Counted from the stretch's first letter, positions 1-8,596 are shown. The stretch is DNA of 55,157 nt from Candidatus Acinetobacter avistercoris (GCA_018883945.1 JAHLFF010000105.1:1-55157), one strand, 5' to 3'. Notes: generated by a model not told the origin, from the letters alone. Numbers and translations are program-made.

Positions 1-175
1 AAATAAAAGAGCACGTTGTAATATCGGATTAAAATCTTGCACTAATATCTCTAATCTATTTTTTGATATTCAATGAAATGAAAACTCTTTTCTAGAAAAT
101 CATTTTTGAATGGGTTTTCATCATATATGAATTTCTAAAAAAGTGCTTATCTTATGACATACAGTCACTTCGATG

Positions 176-820
176 TTAAAACCAATCACTTGGATCTTCA
201 ATTAAAGCATCTAATAAAGGTTGCCATTGTTGTTGTATTGCTAAGTACATTTTTTGATTTTTATCAAAGACGCTTAAACCTTGCATTGCCAATGTGCCGT
301 AAGCTGCACGCTCTGAAACCCAAGCGACCGGTTGTTGATCAATTTTGGCAAAAAATTGTTGAATATCTTTTGCACTGGCACCTGAGGGTTTAACGCGATT
401 GGCCAATAAAAACACATCAACTTTTCCCTTACGAATTCTTTTAATATCCTGAATATGCTTTAGGAACCGTTTAGTGCTGTCAATATCAAAAAACGAAGGC
501 TGTAAAGGCGTGACCACGGCATGACATTCACTGATTAACTGTTCAGCATGTTCATCCGTTAAGGCACCCGGCGCATCGATAATTAAATATTGAATATTTT
601 TAGGCGCTTCGCCAATTGATTTTTCATGACGCCAATCCAAGCTTTGAATTTCGGTTGCATCTTTTGGCCGTTGTTTGAGCCATTGCAACGCCGACTTTTG
701 ATTGTCTGCATCCGCTAAAGCGACTTTATATCCTTTTTGGGCAAGTGCTGTTGCAAGTGTTATTGCTGTAACAGTCTTACCACAGCCACCTTTTTGGTTT
801 GCAATCAATATGGTTTTCAT
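176..820 (-). CDS. ParA/MinD-type P-loop ATPase (orphan)
   Basis: A 214-residue ATPase of the ParA/Soj family. The deviant Walker A motif KGGCGKT lies at residues 10-16, followed by the LADADNQKSALQW segment (family D-x-D region) and a Walker B-like YLIIDAPG near residue 80. Family members dimerise on ATP and position DNA or protein cargo. There is no parB neighbour and no DNA-binding N-terminal extension, so this is an orphan ParA rather than the chromosomal partition pair; its cargo cannot be told from the sequence. It is divergent from the nuclease-like gene at 955, with about 135 bp of shared upstream DNA. The start ATG at 820 gives the canonical N-terminus immediately before the P-loop. 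Family assignment is secure, role is not. Confidence 0.9.
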   Translation of the reverse strand: MKTILIANQKGGCGKTVTAITLATALAQKGYKVALADADNQKSALQWLKQRPKDATEIQSLDWRHEKSIGEAPKNIQYLIIDAPGALTDEHAEQLISECHAVVTPLQPSFFDIDSTKRFLKHIQDIKRIRKGKVDVFLLANRVKPSGASAKDIQQFFAKIDQQPVAWVSERAAYGTLAMQGLSVFDKNQKMYLAIQQQWQPLLDALIEDPSDWF

Positions 821-954
821 GAGCCTACAATTTTATGAATATACAATGGAAGTCTATTTTGTAGCTTAGCATTTTTTCATTGTAAAACGCATATACATGA
901 CAAAAGACTAGATCTTGTTTAAATTGGGTGGAATTTATTTTAAGAGAAGTCTGA

Positions 955-1425
955 ATGTCCATTTGGATGGCAATGCTCATTGGTGCATGTATTGGAATCG
1001 TAATAACGACTATTGTTTTATCAAGTACACGAAATGGCAGAATCAAAGCAGAATATGAGCAATATATTGCTGAACTTGAAATGGAACATCGCGAAAGTTT
1101 AATCCTGGCACAAAAGCGTAGCGTCAATACCAGTCGTGCCGTTCTTAAAGGTAAAATGGCTGAACAAATGGCACCGATCATGCCTGAGTTCCAATATTTG
1201 CCGAGTGATGCCAAGTTCTTAGGGGATCCTATCGATTACGTGGTTTTCGACGGTTATAGTGACTTTAGAGATGGTGATGGCTTAGCCGAAGATATCAATG
1301 TGGTACTGATCGACATTAAAAGTGGAGGAGCAAGACTCACCAAAGGGCAAATGGCAATTGCACAAGCGATTCGCGATGGACGCGTGCGTTTTGAAACCAT
1401 TCGAATTGATTTAGATGCAGACTGA
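955..1425 (+). CDS. Membrane-anchored Holliday-junction-resolvase-like nuclease
   Basis: A 156-residue protein with one N-terminal membrane segment (about residues 5-22), a charged helical stretch (25-70) and a C-terminal domain carrying GDPIDYVVFDGY (90-101) and VVLIDIKSGG (116-125). The spacing of D94, D120 and K122 fits a PD-(D/E)xK nuclease core, as in the family annotated as Holliday-junction-resolvase-related endonuclease (Pfam Endonuc_Holl, from memory). The ATG at 955 follows an AGAGAAG ribosome-binding site at a good distance. Its divergent neighbour is ParA; no mechanistic link is visible. A membrane-tethered nuclease would act on DNA near the inner membrane, but activity is inferred only from motifs. 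Confidence 0.75.
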   Translation: MSIWMAMLIGACIGIVITTIVLSSTRNGRIKAEYEQYIAELEMEHRESLILAQKRSVNTSRAVLKGKMAEQMAPIMPEFQYLPSDAKFLGDPIDYVVFDGYSDFRDGDGLAEDINVVLIDIKSGGARLTKGQMAIAQAIRDGRVRFETIRIDLDAD

Positions 1426-1885
1426 ATTAAAAATTAATATTGAAATTTTGCTTAAAATATTCTTTTATTCGATTTCTTTTATAGGTCAAAAAAATTATTA
1501 AGCATGAATAGATTATTAATCAGGGATAATAAACAGGGATAAATTGTTAAACAGCGAATATCGATTACAAAATGCCTTCTTCATCTCGAAGAAGGAGAGG
1601 AAAGGGAAATATTGGTGCTAAGTTTGTTCTGTAAAATGAATGATGAAAGAAGTCTATTGATCCACGTCATGATCAAAATATTTATAAATAGATATTCTGT
1701 TTTTTTGTTACTGTAAATTGTGATTCAACCCCATTTTAAAAAAGCTAAAAAAGATTTAAAAACTATACTTTAAAAATGCTAAAGACAAAAAATGACGAAT
1801 TAACGATATATTGTTACCTTTTCTTAATTTTCACTTAAGCATTTAGCTTTATATTATTCATAGTTTTAAATTAAGGGGCTTAACA
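1426..1885. other. Intergenic region, 460 bp
   Basis: No gene is seen. The middle holds a diverged MITE-like copy (1507-1656). The AT-rich end (about 1730-1880) should hold the promoter of the exported-protein gene at 1886, with an AAGGGG ribosome-binding site at 1873-1878. Confidence 0.5.
1507..1656 (-). mobile_element. Diverged MITE-like copy
   Basis: A 21-nt hairpin core at 1574-1594 (CCTTCTTC, 5-nt loop, GAAGAAGG) sits about 61 nt from an end reading, on the minus strand, ATCAATAGACTTCTTTCA. This is nearly the end seen in the copy at 22541-22682. The spacing from end to the TTCCCT block (53 nt versus 54 nt) also matches. The other end is badly decayed. Relationship inferred from layout and end sequence. 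Confidence 0.45.
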
Positions 1886-2443
1886 TTGAAAAAATTATTC
1901 TTTGCTGCATTTTTGGCAAGTAGTGCTTTATATACGCATGCTTCGGATGCCACGAATTTTAATATCGCCAAAGGTTTAGCTCCAGTTTCAGCAGAACAAA
2001 AAATTTCTGTGCTTGAATCTTTTAAAGGTGAGTTCCGTATATTAGGTTCAAAAGAATATACTAATGATGCTCAAGCACAATTTTCACCTATTGATTATGC
2101 TGTAACAAGAGGAATTTTTACCGAGCCTGAAATTGCTCGTCAAATTTCAATCAACCAATATGATCGTTATCTGAATTGGAAAATGGCAAAACCACCTATT
2201 CCACCAAAACTGGCGACTCAATTGGTGAGTAATATGCACATTATTCCTGCCAATCCTGAAATTGCGCAAAAAATTAAGCAAGTAAAACGCGGTGATTTGG
2301 TTCAAATCGAAGGGGATTTGGTACAAATTAATGCCAAAGACTTAGTCTGGAAATCTGCTTTAGATTGGAATGGCATTGGAGATGGTGCGTGTAAATTAAT
2401 TCGTGTAGATTCAATTAAATGGGTTGAAAAACAAAATATTTAA
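1886..2443 (+). CDS. Exported protein of unknown function
   Basis: A 185-residue protein with a typical Sec signal peptide (MKKLFFAAFLASSALYTHA, cleavage after about residue 19) and no lipobox, so probably periplasmic. The start is TTG at 1886, supported by AAGGGG eight bases upstream and by the signal peptide beginning exactly there. The mature part is a single small soluble domain; the C-terminus (KRGDLVQIEGDLVQINAKDLVWKS) has an internal GDLVQI repeat and could form a small beta structure. I do not recognise the family. It stands alone, followed by a nested inverted repeat at 2560-2589. Confidence 0.75.
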   Translation: MKKLFFAAFLASSALYTHASDATNFNIAKGLAPVSAEQKISVLESFKGEFRILGSKEYTNDAQAQFSPIDYAVTRGIFTEPEIARQISINQYDRYLNWKMAKPPIPPKLATQLVSNMHIIPANPEIAQKIKQVKRGDLVQIEGDLVQINAKDLVWKSALDWNGIGDGACKLIRVDSIKWVEKQNI

Positions 2444-2559
2444 TCACTCATTTTGATTGCGATTATTTATACATTTAATAGTAGATACAAGAATTGAAAC
2501 AGGAATAGTCCTTCGCTAATCTATCTGAATTTAAAATATTTTTATTAAATTTAGTGTGT

Positions 2560-2589
2560 TCAAATCTCATATTCATGAGTGGGATTTGA
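2560..2589. terminator. Nested inverted repeat, possible weak terminator
   Basis: TCAAAT (2560-2565) pairs with ATTTGA (2584-2589) and inside it CTCAT pairs with ATGAG around a 4-nt loop. It follows the gene ending at 2443 but has no clean T-run, so termination is uncertain. Confidence 0.35.
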
Positions 2590-2706
2590 GCTGTGGCTTT
2601 TATGGTGATATGTTATAACTGCGCCGACATGGAAGAAAAACGACACAATGGCTCAATGATGTTGTGTGGTTGAAACGGTATTTAAAAAAACGACAGAGCA
2701 ATCAAA

Positions 2707-3114
2707 ATGAAAAATTTATTTTGCATGACAATCCTGTTTGGAGGGCTGATTTTGGTTGGATGTCAAAGTTCTACGCCTCAAACTGAAGGAAAAATACATC
2801 ACTATACTTTGAACCAGAAATGTCCCGCTTTGATGGTTATGAAAGTCGGTGAAACATTGGTTTTTAATGCCAGTGAAAATCCGTCTACAGGCTTTCAATG
2901 GCAGCTATTACAACCGTTAAAATTATTTAAAGTTGAAGAAAGTTATCTGCAAACTGAAGCCGAAGAGGGCATGGTTGGCGTAGGTGGTGAGAAATCTTTC
3001 CGCTTTAAAGCTGAAAAACCAGGTCAAGAGCTGATTGAGTTGGTTTATGCGCGTTCATGGGAACCGAATAAGCAAGCTCAGCAACAGTGGCAGTGCCGTA
3101 TTCGGATTTCGTGA
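2707..3114 (+). CDS. Chagasin-type (I42) protease inhibitor lipoprotein
   Basis: A 135-residue lipoprotein: signal peptide with lipobox LVGC (Cys19), then an immunoglobulin-like chagasin/I42 domain. All three inhibitor loops can be read: NPSTGF (58-63, the family NPTTGY loop), GVGGE (91-95, the GxGG loop) and RSWEP (116-120, the RPW loop). Family members block papain-type cysteine proteases by wedging these loops into the active site. As an envelope lipoprotein it would protect against host or predator proteases or control a periplasmic one; no cognate protease is nearby. Single-gene unit followed by 14-bp tandem repeats. Confidence 0.85.
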   Translation: MKNLFCMTILFGGLILVGCQSSTPQTEGKIHHYTLNQKCPALMVMKVGETLVFNASENPSTGFQWQLLQPLKLFKVEESYLQTEAEEGMVGVGGEKSFRFKAEKPGQELIELVYARSWEPNKQAQQQWQCRIRIS

Positions 3115-3133
3115 CACATAACCACATGACTCA

Positions 3134-3184
3134 ATGATTCAGATTAAATGATTGAGATTAAACGATTGAGATTAAACGATTGAG
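3134..3184. repeat. 14-bp degenerate tandem repeat (about 3.6 units)
   Basis: Units at 3134-3147, 3148-3161, 3162-3175 and a partial 3176-3184, consensus ATGATTGAGATTAA with one or two changes per unit. It lies 20 bp after the stop of the I42 inhibitor gene. The period is not a multiple of three and there is no coding frame through it. Confidence 0.85.
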
Positions 3185-3276
3185 AAAGAGTGACCGAGTT
3201 TGAGAATCAGTGATTGTACTAAAAGACACTCAAATCTCATCTTATGCTTATCGACGGTTTTTAGTGCAGTTAGAGT

Positions 3277-3831
3277 TTATGGAGTAACAGAGCTCCAGTG
3301 CTCTAGCTGTGCTTGTGCGGTGTAGTAATCACTCATATTTTTTAGCGTATCGGTTGGATTTTGCAACTCACCATCATTAGATTGAGTAAGCTCATCATAC
3401 ACCTGAGTCTGACTCTCCCAATATTGATAATACAGTCCTTGAATATATCGCCCTTGTTCGGTTTTCAAATCTAAGTCTTTGAGCATATTTAAAGAAGATT
3501 GGATCAAGTCACGCTTTCTTTGACTGTTCATTTCTTCGGTTAAATTACCGTCTTTTTTTAATTGAATAAGTTCATTCTCTAAATCAGTACTGAGTGAATT
3601 AAAGTTTAGTTCATACTCTTTCAAGAGCGCGATATCCTGAGCATCATGCACAGTACTGCTAAAGGTTTTGATCGGTTTAGCTTTGAGTTGTTCTTGCAAC
3701 TCACTTGATGGATCGTTGGATTCTTTGGCTTGTTTTGAACTCTGATCTTTCGTGTCTGAGCATGCAATCAAAAGCAATGAACTGATCAGCGTGATACTTA
3801 TTAATCGGGTAGGTATTTTTAAACTCGTCAT
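3277..3831 (-). CDS. Lipoprotein of unknown function
   Basis: A helical, Gln/Glu/Lys-rich lipoprotein of about 184 residues. The frame opens at 3855, but the start at 3831 (MTSLKIPTR) is preferred: it follows GGAAGAG at good spacing and places the signal peptide directly before the lipobox LLIAC (Cys near residue 24). The mature region is low-complexity at first (SDTKDQSSKQAKESND), then predicted helical with the repeated pattern L-x(2-3)-L. It is 39 bp downstream of the methyltransferase on the same strand and may be cotranscribed. No domain recognised. Confidence 0.75.
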   Translation of the reverse strand: MTSLKIPTRLISITLISSLLLIACSDTKDQSSKQAKESNDPSSELQEQLKAKPIKTFSSTVHDAQDIALLKEYELNFNSLSTDLENELIQLKKDGNLTEEMNSQRKRDLIQSSLNMLKDLDLKTEQGRYIQGLYYQYWESQTQVYDELTQSNDGELQNPTDTLKNMSDYYTAQAQLEHWSSVTP

Positions 3832-3870
3832 CAGCTCTTCCTTATCTAGAATCATCAGTCTTGGGTTTTT

Positions 3871-4671
3871 TCAATTCTTTCGGCAATCTGAAAATTTAAA
3901 CATTTTTTGGTAGTGATACGCATAGGTTTGGTAAGGAAATGAGATTTCATCTTGAGCTTTCTTTCCTGTAAATTGCTCAACAATGTCCTCAAATTTCAAT
4001 TTTAATTCTAGCTGTTTCTGTTCAGGCATGGCAGCAATAAAACTGGTTGATAATAATCGCTTACTCACGACATTTTCAACCGAACCAGTTTGATGATGGC
4101 TAAACTTCTTTTCGTTTTCAAGTTTAAATAACTTTTGGTCAAGGAATACTTTTTGCCATTCTTGACTATGAAAACGAGGCGTATCTGTTTCGTATTCTGC
4201 AATAAAGTCTGCTAAAGCTTTAACCCAATCGACGCTTTCATCACGTTGATTCCAAACTAAACCTAAGTGACCATCTGGCTTAAGCAAACGATGAATTTCA
4301 GTGAGCGTTTCGTTATTGGCAAACCAATGGAAGGACTGAGCGCATAAAATAGCATCAATACTGTTGGAGTTGAGTAGAATTTGATGGCTAAAGGCTTGTT
4401 GTGTCTGTACATCAGGATGTACTATTTTCAATTGCTCTAGCATTTCTGCTATTGGTTCTACGGCCACGATATTGGCCGTTGCTTGTTTTAGGTAGTCTAA
4501 AAATTTACCTGTACCAGCGCCCAAGTCAATCACTTTAGATTGTTCGTTTAATTGTAAATCCTGAGTCAACCATACGATAATGTCTTGCGGATAATTAGGT
4601 CGAACATCTTGATAGAGTTTAGCAGCGGAACTAAATCCATGTTGTGCGGCAGGATGCAATGAATGTGTCAT
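3871..4671 (-). CDS. Class I SAM-dependent methyltransferase
   Basis: A 266-residue cytosolic methyltransferase of the UbiE/Methyltransf_11 type. Motif I is VIDLGAGTG (47-55), motif II ends in VAVEPIAEML (about 70-80), and motif III/IV is the DAILCAQSFHWF stretch that is typical of small-molecule methyltransferases of this group. It resembles YcgJ/TAM-like proteins; the substrate cannot be predicted. Likely first gene of a two-gene unit with the lipoprotein downstream. Length is normal for the family. Confidence 0.85.
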   Translation of the reverse strand: MTHSLHPAAQHGFSSAAKLYQDVRPNYPQDIIVWLTQDLQLNEQSKVIDLGAGTGKFLDYLKQATANIVAVEPIAEMLEQLKIVHPDVQTQQAFSHQILLNSNSIDAILCAQSFHWFANNETLTEIHRLLKPDGHLGLVWNQRDESVDWVKALADFIAEYETDTPRFHSQEWQKVFLDQKLFKLENEKKFSHHQTGSVENVVSKRLLSTSFIAAMPEQKQLELKLKFEDIVEQFTGKKAQDEISFPYQTYAYHYQKMFKFSDCRKN

Positions 4672-4792
4672 ATTTTGCGCTTTTTTATCTGAAGAGTATC
4701 TATAAAATATGACACTTGCTGCAATCTATAGGCAAGTGAACAATTGATTCATTTTGCATACAAAGTTATGAGAACCTTTTTTCGGAATTGCA

Positions 4793-6055
4793 ATGGACAA
4801 GCAGATAGTATTTGAAGATGAACACATTAGAGCAATTTATTTAAAAGGAACATCTGAAACTTTAGTTTTATCTTTTGGTGATTTAATTACACGTGCAAAA
4901 GGTAATTCCATTAATGCAGAAAAATCATTAAGTAAATATGAATATAGCGTTATTGGTATTATGCCTAAACAAAAGTCATGGTTCCCAGCAGTAAGCATGC
5001 TTGGTGTTTTAGCCGCGATTCAACCGATTTTGGCTCAGTTTAGAAACATTGTCTCTTATGGTGGTTCTATGGGGGGCTATGCAGCGATTAAGTATGCGAA
5101 AGCCTTTAATATGAATCGTGTTGTGGCTATGGTGCCGCAATACTCGATTGATCCAGAAGAAGTGACCGATCGTCGTTATACCGATTTCTATGATGAAGAG
5201 CTGAATGGCAATATGCGCATTCAAGCGGAAGACATCGTAGCGGATTGTGAATATATTATTGTCTACGATCCATACTTTGATCTAGACCGTGAACATTATG
5301 ACAAGATTAAACCGCTGATCCCGCATTTACATACGCTACATTTGCCTTATACCGGTCATGATGCTATTGCGGTATTGGCAAATTCTGCGCTATTACATGA
5401 TTTTATCGAGCGTCCGTTTGATCAGACTTATTTTTACAAACAGATTCGTGCCGTCAAAAAGAACAGTAAATTTTATTACCGCAGTGTGATTGCTCATTTG
5501 TTGGGTACGCATAATGAAGCTTTGGGTAAAATTCTGAAGACCATTGATTTGCAATTGGACAGTACTTTTTTTGATGCGAGTTTAAAGCAAACGATTACGC
5601 GCATTTTATTGACCAATAAGCGTGTTGATGAGCAAGATCTGCAAAAATTGGGTATTTCCATTCACTTGCCTTTTGAAAACAAAACACAGCTGCATGATAG
5701 TTTTGGAAAAGTGTTGGTTTTTAATGTGATCACTCAAAAGCTGGAAAGTTATGATCAGCATGTGATTGATGTGAATGGAAAATACATTATTCCATTGCAT
5801 GTAGAAAATAGTGGCTTAGCTGAAATTGAGATTAAAAAACAAACTTATCTCATCTGCATGAATGATCGCCGTGTGACCAAGCTGATTAAACATGATGAAG
5901 CTTTAAGTTCTGATATGAGCCCTTTGGTGATTAAGAAAGGGACAGATTTCTTTAGCATTGCTTATAAAAACCAATATATACATTGCGATGAGTTAGGCAA
6001 CTGTCTATTTGAAGCTGATAGTGTGGGTGAATTACAGAAGTTTGTGGTGAACTAA
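4793..6055 (+). CDS. Alpha/beta hydrolase with an unrecognised C-terminal half
   Basis: A 420-residue protein with two parts. Residues 1-210 are an alpha/beta hydrolase: nucleophile elbow GGSMGGY (Ser92 at its centre), candidate acid in VYDPYFDLD (about 158-165) and catalytic His in YTGHDA (His189). No signal peptide, so cytosolic. Residues 210-420 contain a helical stretch and then a beta-rich tail with segments such as GKVLVFNVITQKLESYDQ that I do not recognise. The hydrolase part recalls hydrolases associated with surface-polysaccharide loci, but there are no glycan genes here. Monocistronic with a hairpin terminator at 6089-6121. Substrate unknown. Confidence 0.75.
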   Translation: MDKQIVFEDEHIRAIYLKGTSETLVLSFGDLITRAKGNSINAEKSLSKYEYSVIGIMPKQKSWFPAVSMLGVLAAIQPILAQFRNIVSYGGSMGGYAAIKYAKAFNMNRVVAMVPQYSIDPEEVTDRRYTDFYDEELNGNMRIQAEDIVADCEYIIVYDPYFDLDREHYDKIKPLIPHLHTLHLPYTGHDAIAVLANSALLHDFIERPFDQTYFYKQIRAVKKNSKFYYRSVIAHLLGTHNEALGKILKTIDLQLDSTFFDASLKQTITRILLTNKRVDEQDLQKLGISIHLPFENKTQLHDSFGKVLVFNVITQKLESYDQHVIDVNGKYIIPLHVENSGLAEIEIKKQTYLICMNDRRVTKLIKHDEALSSDMSPLVIKKGTDFFSIAYKNQYIHCDELGNCLFEADSVGELQKFVVN

Positions 6056-6506
6056 TTGCTGTTGCACAGTGTTAAATAATGCGTAGGGAAAAGGGCTTTA
6101 TATCTTATAAAGTCCTTTTTTACTTGGGTATCTTGAATATTTAAATGTGCTGAAGAATGTTGATAAACATGAGTTACATGCATTAAAGAGCCTTCATGGT
6201 CTTTTTCATACTGATAGCGAAATACTCTTTCAGTTGCAGATTTCAAGTTATTAATTTCATGGCATTATTCTGGAAGATGTATGAACTGAGTGTATTTTGA
6301 TAAGATATATAAAATCTCGCTTCTATTTTACAACCCGTGTTGAGTTGAATTAATTTAAACTCATTTCCTTCATCAGTACGCAGTTCATCGTCATCTAAGT
6401 TTTCTATGGATTGTAAGGTTTTTTCTGCAGCATAAATGAGGTCACTGAAACTAATAAGAGTGGCTAGAATGCAAAGTTTCATAATTTTAAAAATGGAATA
6501 AACCAT
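6052..6506 (-). pseudogene. Small exported-protein gene, probably frameshifted
   Basis: Two adjoining minus-strand frames look like halves of one gene. The first (start about 6506 or 6482) has a signal peptide (MKLCILATLISFSDLIYAAE) and runs to a TGA at 6243-6245 with NTGCKIEARFY near its end. The second opens one base out of register at TTG 6244-6246 and reads KSATERVFRYQYEKDHEG before ending at 6052, overlapping the terminator of the neighbouring gene. A one-base indel near 6245-6265 would join them. Neither half is recognised; independent genes with a 4-nt overlap are a less likely alternative. Confidence 0.4.
6089..6121 (+). terminator. Rho-independent terminator after the alpha/beta hydrolase gene
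   Basis: AAAAGGGCTTTATA, 3-nt loop, TATAAAGTCCTTTTTT: a stem with one mismatch and a T-run, 34 bp past the stop at 6055. Confidence 0.8.
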
Positions 6507-6802
6507 GTTCAATTTTCTTCTTCTTGGTTGTTTTGATTTCTTGAGTATAACGATAAAAATGTAGATGAATTTCCTCATTGAATTTTTAAAATTACTTAAA
6601 TACTAATTTATATTTCAAAACTGATTGATTTTTAAAGGCTTATGAAGTGATGTTAAGATAAGATGATTTGAGAGTGATGATTTAAATCAGATCAAAAAAC
6701 CTCATTATCAATCATGGATGAAGTGGATCTTTCGCTTTAAAAAAGTAAGTGTATTAGAAAAATTAGGCTCAAAAGCTCACAAGATAAAGGATGAATCAAC
6801 AG

Positions 6803-7756
6803 ATGAAAGCTGTATTTTTAGATCAAAGCTCTTTGGATTTAAACGATTTAGATTTAGAGCCGCTTATAGCTGTTTTTGATCATTTAACACTTTATCCAGT
6901 CACGCGGTCTGATCAGATTGTGGAACGTATTCAAGATGCTGACGTGGTGATTAGCAATAAAGTCGTGTTGGATGCGGAGACCATCAGACAATGTAAAAAC
7001 TTAAAACTCATTTTGATTTCTGCGACAGGCACCAACAATATTGACTTGGTACAGGCCAAAGCTCAAGGCATTGTGGTGTGTAATTGTCAGGCCTATGGCA
7101 CTTCTGCAGTAGCACAGCATACTTTAATGTTAATGCTGGCTTTATCCACCTCATTGATTCAGTACAACCATGCAGTACAGCAAGGACAATGGAATAAGGC
7201 TTCGCAATTTTGTTTGCTTGATTTTCCGATTGTAGAGCTTGCGGGTAAAACCTTGGGCATTATTGGTTATGGTGAGCTGGGGCAAAATGTGGCCAAATTG
7301 GCCAAGGCTTTTGATATGAATGTGATCGTCGGTGCTATACCGAATCGACCTCATGTAGATGGGCGAGTGCCAGTAAGAGCATTATTCAGTCAAGTGGATT
7401 ATTTAAGCTTACATTGTCCATTAACCGATGACACCCGAGACTTGATTGATGCTGATGCGTTTGATTTGATGAAGCCTACAGCTTTTCTGATCAATTGTGC
7501 ACGTGGCGGTATTGTCAATGAACAGGCGCTTGCTGATGCATTGCGTCAAGGAAAAATTGCAGGCGCAGCGACAGACGTATTAACCGTAGAACCTCCTAAA
7601 AATGGCAATGTTTTATTGGAAGATGATATTCCAAACTTAATTATTACGCCGCATAGCGCTTGGGGCAGTGTAGATGCTCGACAGAGAATTGTTCAGCAAT
7701 TGGTTGAAAATACACAGGGTTTCCAAAGCGGACAGCCCATTCGACAAGTCAATTAA
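6803..7756 (+). CDS. D-2-hydroxyacid dehydrogenase (NAD(P)-dependent)
   Basis: A member of the D-isomer 2-hydroxyacid dehydrogenase family (glycerate/hydroxypyruvate reductase type), about 317 residues. Visible features are the Rossmann motif GYGELG (about 155-160), the catalytic Arg in NCARGG, the Glu in VLTVEPP and the catalytic His in TPHSAWGS. It interconverts a 2-oxo acid and a D-2-hydroxy acid; the exact substrate cannot be fixed. The frame opens at 6791 but the AAAGG site touches that codon; the ATG at 6803 has usable spacing and gives the common MKAVFLD start. Single gene; a hairpin follows at 7869. Confidence 0.88.
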   Translation: MKAVFLDQSSLDLNDLDLEPLIAVFDHLTLYPVTRSDQIVERIQDADVVISNKVVLDAETIRQCKNLKLILISATGTNNIDLVQAKAQGIVVCNCQAYGTSAVAQHTLMLMLALSTSLIQYNHAVQQGQWNKASQFCLLDFPIVELAGKTLGIIGYGELGQNVAKLAKAFDMNVIVGAIPNRPHVDGRVPVRALFSQVDYLSLHCPLTDDTRDLIDADAFDLMKPTAFLINCARGGIVNEQALADALRQGKIAGAATDVLTVEPPKNGNVLLEDDIPNLIITPHSAWGSVDARQRIVQQLVENTQGFQSGQPIRQVN

Positions 7757-7868
7757 TTATTGAGTAATTTCAGCAAGGACTATTTAAGTGACAAGTAAGA
7801 TATTTCAAGTTATAGCCAAGGCATTTTCAAGTTCCAAATATGATTTTTGAAACATTCTAAGTTAAACA

Positions 7869-7890
7869 ACCGCTTCTCAATTGAAGCGGT
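7869..7890. terminator. Hairpin between convergent genes
   Basis: ACCGCTTC, 6-nt loop, GAAGCGGT: perfect 8-bp stem between the dehydrogenase and the minus-strand gene ending at 7946. No strong T-run on either side. Confidence 0.5.
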
Positions 7891-7945
7891 AGCTGGTTCA
7901 TCTTCCAATCATCTAAATCACTTCATCAGTTAAATCACTGTATGT

Positions 7946-8596
7946 TTAGCGTGGAATATCAGTAGTAGTCTTTGGCTGTGGTTGACTCGTATTACTCTCT
8001 TGAGTGCTCATGTTCTGGATAGGAATAGATTGACGCTGAATTTCAGGTTCACCTTCATTGTTTAACTTTAAATCTAAGTTTGAGTCATTGCCCATAGCGG
8101 TACTTTGTGGCATGACTGCAGGTGTGTTTTCAGATTGTGGCGGTGCATTTTGAATGCGTGGGGGCATCATCGCTTGGGGTGAAGATTGAGAAGATGTCGT
8201 TTGACTCAGTGAACCACGTTCAATGGGAACACCCCCTTGACCAACTATATTTTCTTTGGTTTGTTTGACTTTTTTTACTGTGGTGTCGATACCTTGACGC
8301 GTGTTGTCACGTGCAATCACGGCTTGTTCTGTGGTGTACTCTTTGGTGTTATTCCATGTTTGGCTGACGCTAGGTTTGATCTTCGCAATGCCTTTTTCAG
8401 TTGCTTCACCGACTTTATCCGCTGTATTTTGCACTGCTGTTTGAGTTTTACCAGCCAGAACACGCAGTAAATTGGGATTATCACCATAGGTAGTCTGCTG
8501 CGCATTATTTTGAGTGTTTGAATCAGCTTGCGCGAATGATATTGGCACTAAAATCAAACTGGTGCTGAGGAGTAAAGCAGATTTCATTATTTTCAT
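7946..8596 (-). CDS. Exported Gln/Ser/Pro-rich protein of unknown function
   Basis: About 216 residues with a signal peptide (MKIMKSALLLSTSLILVPISFAQA). The middle (roughly 40-105) is helical with Thr/Lys-rich heptad-like repeats (KVGEATEKGIAKIKP, TRQGIDTTVKKVKQTKE), and the last 110 residues are disordered, rich in Ser, Gln, Pro and Met. The frame opens at 8635, but the ATG at 8596 is chosen because it follows AGGA and starts the signal peptide. Location is probably periplasmic. No family recognised. The 16-bp repeats lie directly in its 5' region. Confidence 0.7.
   Translation of the reverse strand: MKIMKSALLLSTSLILVPISFAQADSNTQNNAQQTTYGDNPNLLRVLAGKTQTAVQNTADKVGEATEKGIAKIKPSVSQTWNNTKEYTTEQAVIARDNTRQGIDTTVKKVKQTKENIVGQGGVPIERGSLSQTTSSQSSPQAMMPPRIQNAPPQSENTPAVMPQSTAMGNDSNLDLKLNNEGEPEIQRQSIPIQNMSTQESNTSQPQPKTTTDIPR

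Noticed and set aside
154..393. 79-residue plus-strand frame at the window start
   Set aside because: Antisense to the clear ParA coding sequence and no credible family features.
825..1214. 129-residue minus-strand frame
   Set aside because: Overlaps the nuclease-like gene at 955 antisense; the plus-strand frame has the ribosome-binding site, membrane anchor and motif evidence.
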